Assembly: GCA_903927685.1 (NCBI GenBank)
Contig: CAIYOB010001095.1
Location: forward strand, 1 to 6,631
From: an uncultured Planctomycetaceae bacterium
Lineage (GTDB): Bacteria > Planctomycetota > Planctomycetia > Pirellulales > Pirellulaceae
Length of the DNA stretch: 6,631 nucleotides
Direction of reading: 5' to 3'
The notes under the pieces were generated by a model. That model searched no databases, was not told the DNA's origin, and was given only the letters and a program-made list of their open reading frames with translations. A program made the position numbers and the translations under genes. This document shows positions 1 to 4,383 of the stretch, piece by piece. The first letter of the stretch is position 1; every line of letters starts with the position of its first letter.

Positions 1-1
1 C

Positions 2-724
2 ATCGTCGGCACATTGGTCCTCGCCGAGACATCCTCGGCCGAGATTTTCAAACGGGTCTGGCAACGCCGGAAAGCGGAGATTCGCTCCGAAGTGTACGGA
101 CAGGTTAGCTCCGAACTGACGGCGGATCTGGCCGAGCAAATGGGCGCTGCCCGAGAGGAACTGAAAACGGCCAGCGAACAACAGGTGACGGCCGAGGCCG
201 AGAAGCTGACCGCCCACGTCAAGGCGGAAATCGCCAAGATGCAGGAGGAGGCCAAGAAGTTGGTCGCCGAGGAGTCCGCTAAATTGCAGGCCCAGGCCGC
301 TGACGAAGTCAAGAAAATGAAGGACGAAGCGGACGCCAAACTGGCCGCGGAATCCAAGCGACTGGAGGAACAAGTCCAGAACGGCGTGGCCAAGCTCCAG
401 GAGGAAAGCTCGAAGCAAGTCCAAGACGCGGTCGCGAAGGTCTCGGCTCGAACCGATCAGGTGGCGGCCGACCTGAAGGCCCAGATCAATGACCAGCTGT
501 CCAAGATTCCGGATCAGGTTACAGCCGAAGTCCAGAAACAAGCTGACAAGCTGAAGGCTGAGATCACGGCTTCTGCGAACCCAGCCGCGCCGGAACCCAA
601 ACCGGAGGAGCCGAAGGTCCCGGAACAAGCCGTTCCGCCGCAGGCATCGCAAGCGGTTCAGGAAGAAAAAGAAGTCCAGCCGGACGACGCCGGAACCGAT
701 TCGCCCGTCCCGACGGCCAGCTGA
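2..724 (+). CDS. Alanine/lysine/glutamate-rich coiled-coil protein with Pro/Glu-rich tail (5' truncated)
   Basis: The frame is open from the left edge, so the true start lies outside the window; 240 residues are visible before a TGA stop. The first visible residues (IVGTLVLAE) are hydrophobic and could be the end of a membrane helix, followed by a basic stretch (KRVWQRRK, visible residues 17-24). Visible residues 25-190 are almost pure charged helix rich in A, K, E and Q. From 82 to 191 the sequence falls into ten 11-residue blocks with hydrophobics mostly at block positions 4, 7/8 and 11, a hendecad pattern seen in apolipoprotein-like, LEA-like and right-handed coiled-coil proteins. Residues 193-240 are a Pro/Glu/Ala-rich tail, probably disordered. 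No catalytic motif is visible. A role as a membrane-anchored envelope or scaffold protein is inference. The TTG at 14 is an internal Leu codon with no ribosome binding site visible in the 13 bases before it. The gene is followed by a terminator. Confidence 0.85.
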   Translation: MVGTLVLAETSSAEIFKRVWQRRKAEIRSEVYGQVSSELTADLAEQMGAAREELKTASEQQVTAEAEKLTAHVKAEIAKMQEEAKKLVAEESAKLQAQAADEVKKMKDEADAKLAAESKRLEEQVQNGVAKLQEESSKQVQDAVAKVSARTDQVAADLKAQINDQLSKIPDQVTAEVQKQADKLKAEITASANPAAPEPKPEEPKVPEQAVPPQASQAVQEEKEVQPDDAGTDSPVPTAS

Positions 725-785
725 AATCCGGCAAGTGGCCGGGCTTGCTCGACCGCTTCCGCTCCGAAAAAAACGGCAAATCACG

Positions 786-822
786 CTGCCGACCGCAATA
801 AACGGTCGGCAGTTGCGTTTTT
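786..822 (+). terminator. Rho-independent terminator of the coiled-coil gene
   Basis: A perfect 10-bp GC-rich stem, CTGCCGACCG (786-795) with CGGTCGGCAG (803-812), encloses a 7-nt loop (CAATAAA). A run of five T at 818-822 follows after the spacer TTGCG. It lies 61 bp after the stop of the upstream gene and 75 bp before the next start, so it separates the two plus-strand genes into different transcription units. The T-run is five bases away from the stem, slightly further than ideal. An A-run at 767-773 lies on the other side but is 12 nt from the stem, so bidirectional use is doubtful. Confidence 0.8.
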
Positions 823-883
823 AGGGTCAGTCGTGCGCAGGCGGCAACGTTGTCCCCCTGTCGCTTTGATCGGCCACCGAACG

Positions 884-889
884 AAGGAG
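884..889 (+). promoter_or_regulatory. Ribosome binding site of the Gly-rich secreted protein
   Basis: AAGGAG lies 8 nt before the ATG at 898 and fixes that start. A second AAGGAG at 892-897 directly abuts the ATG, too close to serve it. That second copy would instead be 24 nt from the internal ATG at 922, too far. The ATG at 898 is therefore preferred. Confidence 0.7.
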
Positions 890-897
890 CGAAGGAG

Positions 898-1746
898 ATG
901 AAAGGTCCTGGTACAGCGGCGATGAACTGCGTTATCAAAGTGTTCAGCTTGGCCATCGTCTTGTGGTATGCCGGGGCCGCGGCAGCCCAGCCTCCCGGAG
1001 GGCAAGGTGGCGGACGCGGACCGCAACCGCCGGGCCAAGGCCCCGGCGGTTTCGGCGGCCCCGGCGGCTTCGGCGGTGGCCCGATGTTCGGAGGCGGCTT
1101 CGGGATGGGGATGGGCACGGGACTGACCGAGTTGCTGCGCCGCCAGGACGTCCGTAAAGAACTGGAATTGCTGGATGATCAGGTCAAGCAACTGGAGGCG
1201 TTCGAGCAGAAGCAGCGGGATCGCATGCGTGAGGCGTTCTCCCAGCTCCGCCCACCCGGACAGCCGGGAAGCCGCGAACAGGGCCGAGATCAAGCCGGTG
1301 ATCAAGGCCGGGGGCAAGGGGCTCCCAAACCGCAGGTCGATTTCCGGCAGCTGATGGAACAGCAGAACAAGGAAACCCGCGCGGAACTGGCGCAAATCCT
1401 GCTGCCCCACCAACTGAAACGCCTGGAGCAGCTATCCGCTCAGCTGCGGACTCAGGGCGGCGGCATGTCCTTGCTGAGCGGCGACATCGCCAAGGAAGCG
1501 GGGATCACCGACCAGCAGCGCGATCAACTGCGGTCCAAGGTCGAAGAGATCGAACGGGAGATGCGCAAGAAAGAGGCGGAACTTCGCCGCCAGGCTCGCG
1601 ACCAGGTGATCTCGCTGTTGCCGGCCGACCAGCAGCAGAAGATCCAGGAACTGCTCGGCGATCCGTTCACCTTCGAGGTGCAGATGCCGCCCCAGTTCGG
1701 TCCCCCGGGCGGCGGAACTCCCCGCGGGCCGGAGAGGAAGAACTAA
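898..1746 (+). CDS. Secreted Gly/Phe/Pro-rich protein with duplicated Spy/CpxP-like helical unit
   Basis: The product has 282 residues. Residues 1-30 form a Sec signal peptide: a short basic start, the hydrophobic core VFSLAIVLWYAG, and probable cleavage after AAAA before QPPGG. Residues 31-75 are a low-complexity linker rich in Gly, Pro and Phe. Two related helical units follow. Unit 1 (about 79-180) has KELELLDDQVKQLE and later ILLPHQLKRLEQL. Unit 2 (about 192-254) has KEAGITDQQRDQL and later SLLPADQQQKIQELLG. These resemble LTxxQ motifs of the periplasmic Spy/CpxP family (chaperone or metal-stress proteins), so a periplasmic or surface helical-hairpin protein is likely. Metal binding or chaperone activity is not shown. 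A Gln/Gly/Arg-rich linker (119-143) interrupts unit 1. The C-terminus is again Pro/Gly-rich. Similar secreted proteins are, to my knowledge, common and mostly uncharacterised in Planctomycetota. No clear promoter is visible in the 75 bp after the preceding terminator. Confidence 0.88.
   Translation: MKGPGTAAMNCVIKVFSLAIVLWYAGAAAAQPPGGQGGGRGPQPPGQGPGGFGGPGGFGGGPMFGGGFGMGMGTGLTELLRRQDVRKELELLDDQVKQLEAFEQKQRDRMREAFSQLRPPGQPGSREQGRDQAGDQGRGQGAPKPQVDFRQLMEQQNKETRAELAQILLPHQLKRLEQLSAQLRTQGGGMSLLSGDIAKEAGITDQQRDQLRSKVEEIEREMRKKEAELRRQARDQVISLLPADQQQKIQELLGDPFTFEVQMPPQFGPPGGGTPRGPERKN
1041..1076 (+). repeat. 18-bp tandem duplication inside the Gly-rich linker
   Basis: CCCCGGCGGTTTCGGCGG (1041-1058) is followed directly by CCCCGGCGGCTTCGGCGG (1059-1076), with one mismatch. 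It encodes the doubled hexapeptide PGGFGG-PGGFGG (residues 49-60). The in-frame 18-bp unit suggests that the linker lengthens and shortens by slippage. Confidence 0.8.
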
Positions 1747-1759
1747 AGCGAAGCTTGGC

Positions 1760-3841
1760 TTACTCCGCTTCTTCGCCCGTCGAACCGACGCGGTAGCTTC
1801 CGAGCTTGTCTCGCAGGGCGTCTGCCAGCGACGTCCGGTTCTGACGCTCGGCCAGAGCGATCGCGTCTTGGGCCGTTTCCACCGCGTCGGGAAACTGCCC
1901 ACATTCCGCGTAGGCCGCGGCCAAAGCGGCCAGGAACATGGGCTCCTGGCCACCTGACAACGCCACCGCGCGTTGCGCCATCCGGACGGCTTCCTTGCCA
2001 TCACGCACGGATCGAAGCGAGGAGGTAGCCAGGAGGAGCGCCAATTGGTGCAAGGCGTCGATGTTGTTCGGCAGCAGTCGCACCGACTCGCGCCAATGAA
2101 CAATGGCCTGGGGGAGCTGCCCCCGGGCTTGGTCGATCGCGGCGGCGTGCGCGTGCAGCTGCCAGTCGTCCGGACGGCGGGCAAGGGCGGCTGCGTAGAC
2201 CCGCGCGGCGTCCGCCAGCGATTCTGGCTTCGAGGCCAGTTCGCCCAATTGGTCCACGTGCCGACTCAATGCCGCGTGCCGGACCGCATGGTCGAATTGC
2301 CCCGTGAACGGCGCTCGCGACGTCGATTTCGCCGCCCAGGCAGCCATCTGGAACTCGTCCCAAGGCGTGAGGGCCAGCAACCGGGCGCACTGCGCCCGCG
2401 ACGGCATCTCTCCGCGCCGGTCCTGACGGAGGTGGGGAGGTAACGCTCCCTCGACCGCTGCCGACAGGGCCCGGGCCAGGGCATAATTGCCATCAAAGGT
2501 CAGATGGACGTGGTCGCAGAAAAGCGTCGCTCCAGGGATCTCGCCGGAGCCCCGGGCAGCGGCGGTCACAGCCGCTTCGCCATCCGCGAAGAACACGCCC
2601 GCGGTACGACGCTCCGCGGCCACTTGGCGGATCACGGAGTTGATTTGACGATCGGCCCGGAACCGCAGGGCGTCCAGGTCGCAGGCCCGCGCAAAGCACT
2701 CGTCCGCCTCCGGCCGACGCCCCTGGGCCGCGTAACATCGGCCCAGCCGAAACGCCAGTTCCGCGAAGCGATCGTCGATCTTCGCCGCCGCTTCGTATGG
2801 TCCGCCGGCCTGCGGTACGTCTCCGCCCGACTCGTGCGCAACCCCCTCGCGAAAGAGCGATTCCCAGCGAGCCAGCTCCTGCGGCGACAGATCGGTGCGA
2901 TGCAGGGAAGCCAAGGGCGGGAAGTCGTCCCGGTTAACCGCCACGGTCGACAGGATGACGGACACGCCGGCTCGCCGAGCGATGTCGCAGATGTCCCCCA
3001 GGTTCCGCCGGAAATTGTCGTACACCAAGGCCAGTTGCTGCGAATCCGCCGGGACGGCGTTGTGGGTGCACATTTCCATTCCCATCCAGGCGGCGGGCGA
3101 GTCATCGCCGCGGAGCTTCTCGGCCAGCAAGCCATCCAGCAATTGCCCCACGCGAGTTGCTTTCGCCTGGATCGAAAGCTGCACCAGCGGCGGTCGGCGC
3201 GCCCATTGCTGGAAGACGGTTCCCGGGCCAAACGGTCCGGTCACCTCGTTGTTGCCCATGTACACGACCAGGATGTCGGCCTCGTGCGCAGTGCATTCGT
3301 CGGCGATCTCCCGCACGACGTGCGAGTTGATCGCGGTCATGGCCACGTTGACGACTTCGAACTGTGCCCGGGGATATTGCTCGCGAAGCATGACGTCCAG
3401 GATCCGCCCGAACCCAAACGCCGGGTCCGGGATCCCCAGCGCCGCCGATTCGCCGAGGACGAAAACGCGGATCGTCTCGGGGGGCTTGGGCAAAAGCATG
3501 CTGGGCAGCGGCCTGCGCGCCAGGGGGCGCGGGAAGAAACGCCATCCAAACTGATCGTTGGACCGGTAAGCGCCGCTTGCCTCCGGACCAAGGAACAACG
3601 TCGTCGGATACCCATAGCCTGACCACCGCAAGCCGGCCTCGACCAGGCCCAAGGTCAGCACAGGCGACACAATCAGCAGGAGGAACCGCAAGAGCCAACT
3701 GCGCCAGCCGCGGATGCGTCGGCGCACAGTGCCTCGTGGTTCGGGCGGCAGCGCGAACGCGGGAACCCGGGCCTCCGCCAGCGGCTCCGTAGCCTGCCGG
3801 TCCAAGTCCGTTGGGGCTTGGCCGGAATTATCTGACCGCAT
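1760..3841 (-). CDS. Membrane-anchored SGNH/GDSL-type hydrolase with TPR repeats
   Basis: The product has 693 residues, starting at the ATG at 3841-3839, which follows AGGAAG by 9 nt. Residues 1-46 are a polar, Arg-ending cytoplasmic segment. Residues 49-69 form one membrane helix (WLLRFLLLIVSPVLTLGLVE), so the rest is probably outside the membrane. SGNH blocks: I, VFVLGESAALG (126-136), with Ser132 as nucleophile and GES in place of GDS; II, NVAMTAINS (165-173), where Ala167 replaces the usual Gly; III, YMGNNEV (194-200); V, DHVHLTFDGN (443-452), with Asp443 and His446. Between blocks III and V lies a TPR-like insertion (about 322-392; the clearest copy is AELAFRLGRCYAAQGR and what follows). 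Three further TPR-like units span about 559-668. The family includes esterases, acylhydrolases and acetyl-transfer enzymes, and the substrate cannot be told from sequence. The TPRs suggest a protein partner. The reading frame stays open upstream to 4192, but that part runs through the hexamer array and is not considered coding. Confidence 0.92.
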   Translation of the reverse strand: MRSDNSGQAPTDLDRQATEPLAEARVPAFALPPEPRGTVRRRIRGWRSWLLRFLLLIVSPVLTLGLVEAGLRWSGYGYPTTLFLGPEASGAYRSNDQFGWRFFPRPLARRPLPSMLLPKPPETIRVFVLGESAALGIPDPAFGFGRILDVMLREQYPRAQFEVVNVAMTAINSHVVREIADECTAHEADILVVYMGNNEVTGPFGPGTVFQQWARRPPLVQLSIQAKATRVGQLLDGLLAEKLRGDDSPAAWMGMEMCTHNAVPADSQQLALVYDNFRRNLGDICDIARRAGVSVILSTVAVNRDDFPPLASLHRTDLSPQELARWESLFREGVAHESGGDVPQAGGPYEAAAKIDDRFAELAFRLGRCYAAQGRRPEADECFARACDLDALRFRADRQINSVIRQVAAERRTAGVFFADGEAAVTAAARGSGEIPGATLFCDHVHLTFDGNYALARALSAAVEGALPPHLRQDRRGEMPSRAQCARLLALTPWDEFQMAAWAAKSTSRAPFTGQFDHAVRHAALSRHVDQLGELASKPESLADAARVYAAALARRPDDWQLHAHAAAIDQARGQLPQAIVHWRESVRLLPNNIDALHQLALLLATSSLRSVRDGKEAVRMAQRAVALSGGQEPMFLAALAAAYAECGQFPDAVETAQDAIALAERQNRTSLADALRDKLGSYRVGSTGEEAE

Positions 3842-3850
3842 GACCCTCGC

Positions 3851-3856
3851 CTTCCT
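3851..3856 (-). promoter_or_regulatory. Ribosome binding site of the SGNH hydrolase
   Basis: Read on the minus strand, AGGAAG is followed by nine bases and then the ATG at 3841. It decides the start against longer in-frame alternatives reaching up to 4192. Confidence 0.7.
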
Positions 3857-3898
3857 GTCCGAGCTTTTGGGAAGCACCTTCGATCGACACGCCTCATT

Positions 3899-3923
3899 CG
3901 GCGGCACAGTCCGTGTGCCGCCG
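3899..3923. promoter_or_regulatory. 25-bp perfect hairpin/palindrome in the leader of the SGNH gene
   Basis: CGGCGGCACA (3899-3908) and TGTGCCGCCG (3914-3923) are perfect inverted repeats of 10 bp around a 5-nt centre (GTCCG). On the minus strand the element ends 57 nt before the start codon of the SGNH hydrolase. No T-run follows on either strand, so it is not a standard terminator. It could be a leader hairpin acting on mRNA stability or translation, or a dimeric operator. Neither is shown. Confidence 0.5.
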
Positions 3924-4104
3924 TCCGCAGGCGAGACGTGCGGCCTGCCGTGCCGCGAATATCCTACCAACTCCGCCCGATCGTGCACACCGCATTCGAC
4001 GCCAGATCGCACTCGACGAGTCTGGACGATGCTATGGACCGGCGAAGGAATGACGGACGCATCTTCGGTCGCCGCAGATTGCTCCGGATACAGGGGATTC
4101 GCGC

Positions 4105-4190
4105 GTACGAGTACGTGTAAGAGTATGTGTACGAGTATGTGTACGTGTTCGGCACTCTCCCCGTACACATACTCGTACACGTACTCGTAC
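4105..4190. repeat. GTAYGW hexamer array forming a large imperfect inverted repeat
   Basis: The left arm (4105-4146) is seven consecutive hexamers: GTACGA, GTACGT, GTAAGA, GTATGT, GTACGA, GTATGT, GTACGT. The right arm (4161-4190) is five hexamers on the opposite strand: GTACGA, GTACGT, GTACGA, GTATGT, GTACGG. The 16-nt centre at 4146-4161 is unrelated. Positions 4117-4145 pair with 4162-4190 at 27 of 29 positions, one exception being a possible G-U pair. Shifted by two units, 4105-4133 also pairs with 4162-4190 at 28 of 29. The array can thus form a long hairpin or cruciform in more than one register. It is not CRISPR: there are no spacers. Its function is unknown; protein-binding array, recombination site, transcript-end hairpin and replicating short repeat element are all possible. 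Confidence 0.85.
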
Positions 4191-4192
4191 AC

Positions 4193-4213
4193 TCCGATCT
4201 CTTCCTGATCGGA
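4193..4213. repeat. 7-bp inverted repeat flanking the hexamer array
   Basis: TCCGATC (4193-4199) and GATCGGA (4207-4213) are perfect inverted repeats around TCTTCCT. The element starts three bases after the last hexamer. No T-run follows. It may be a part of the same element or an operator, and at this length chance is possible. Confidence 0.4.
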
Positions 4214-4345
4214 ACACCACAGTCATTTCTTTGCCGATCCTACGCCGCGAGAGAATACGACGCGCCGCACGGACAATTCGTGCCGCAGACGAAAACCGCT
4301 GCCGCCGAATCCTCGCGACCAAGACGTGTGATCCCCGCGGCGGAA

Positions 4346-4354
4346 TGCTATAAT
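4346..4354 (+). promoter_or_regulatory. Extended -10 promoter of the transglutaminase-like gene
   Basis: TGCTATAAT (4346-4354) is a perfect TATAAT hexamer preceded by the TGn extension typical of sigma-70-type promoters. A matching -35 is weak: TGTGAT at 4327-4332, 16 bp upstream, is the best I see, consistent with an extended -10 that does not need one. Transcription would start near 4361, giving a leader of about 23 nt before the GTG at 4384, with the ribosome binding site inside it. In a GC-rich region a perfect TATAAT at this place is unlikely to be chance. Confidence 0.65.
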
Positions 4355-4369
4355 GGGCCGCTGCCGATT

Positions 4370-4376
4370 GGGAGGG
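4370..4376 (+). promoter_or_regulatory. Ribosome binding site deciding the GTG start
   Basis: GGGAGGG ends 7 nt before the GTG at 4384 (core GGAGG at 4371-4375, 8 nt spacing). The next in-frame ATG at 4402 has no comparable site and would remove the lysine and polar n-region of the signal peptide, so the GTG is preferred. Confidence 0.75.
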
Positions 4377-4383
4377 ACTGCCG

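Larger units (their letters stand above)
3842..4383. other. Divergent intergenic region between the SGNH hydrolase and the transglutaminase-like gene
   Basis: These 542 bp separate two divergent genes. From left to right they hold the leader of the minus-strand gene with a 25-bp hairpin (3899-3923), about 180 bp without a recognisable feature (3924-4104), the hexamer quasi-palindrome (4105-4190), a 7-bp inverted repeat (4193-4213), about 130 bp with nothing convincing, and a plus-strand promoter and ribosome binding site (4346-4376). Short open frames here look like chance or are translations of the hexamer array. I could not identify a convincing promoter for the minus-strand gene. TAGGAT at 3966-3961 (minus) resembles a -10 box but lacks a matching -35. 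Confidence 0.7.

Noticed and set aside
850..897. TTG start at 850 for the Gly-rich protein
   Set aside because: It would place the ribosome binding site inside the coding region and add a polar, Arg/Pro-containing stretch before the signal peptide.
564..1413. Two overlapping minus-strand open frames across the terminator and the Gly-rich gene
   Set aside because: They are Pro-rich or low-complexity shadows of the Gly-rich coding sequence, cross a clear terminator, and lack start signals.
1748..1776. GCGAAG/CTTCGC stem as a bidirectional terminator between the convergent genes
   Set aside because: It is only 6 bp with a 17-nt loop, overlaps the end of the SGNH coding region, and has no T-run.
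4105..4190. CRISPR-like array
   Set aside because: The six-base units are directly adjacent with no spacers and occur in two orientations.
3842..4192. 117-codon N-terminal extension of the SGNH hydrolase frame
   Set aside because: The frame stays open partly because the repeat unit is six bases long. The translated part is low-complexity (YEYVYEYVY) and unrelated to SGNH proteins, and the ATG at 3841 has a good ribosome binding site.
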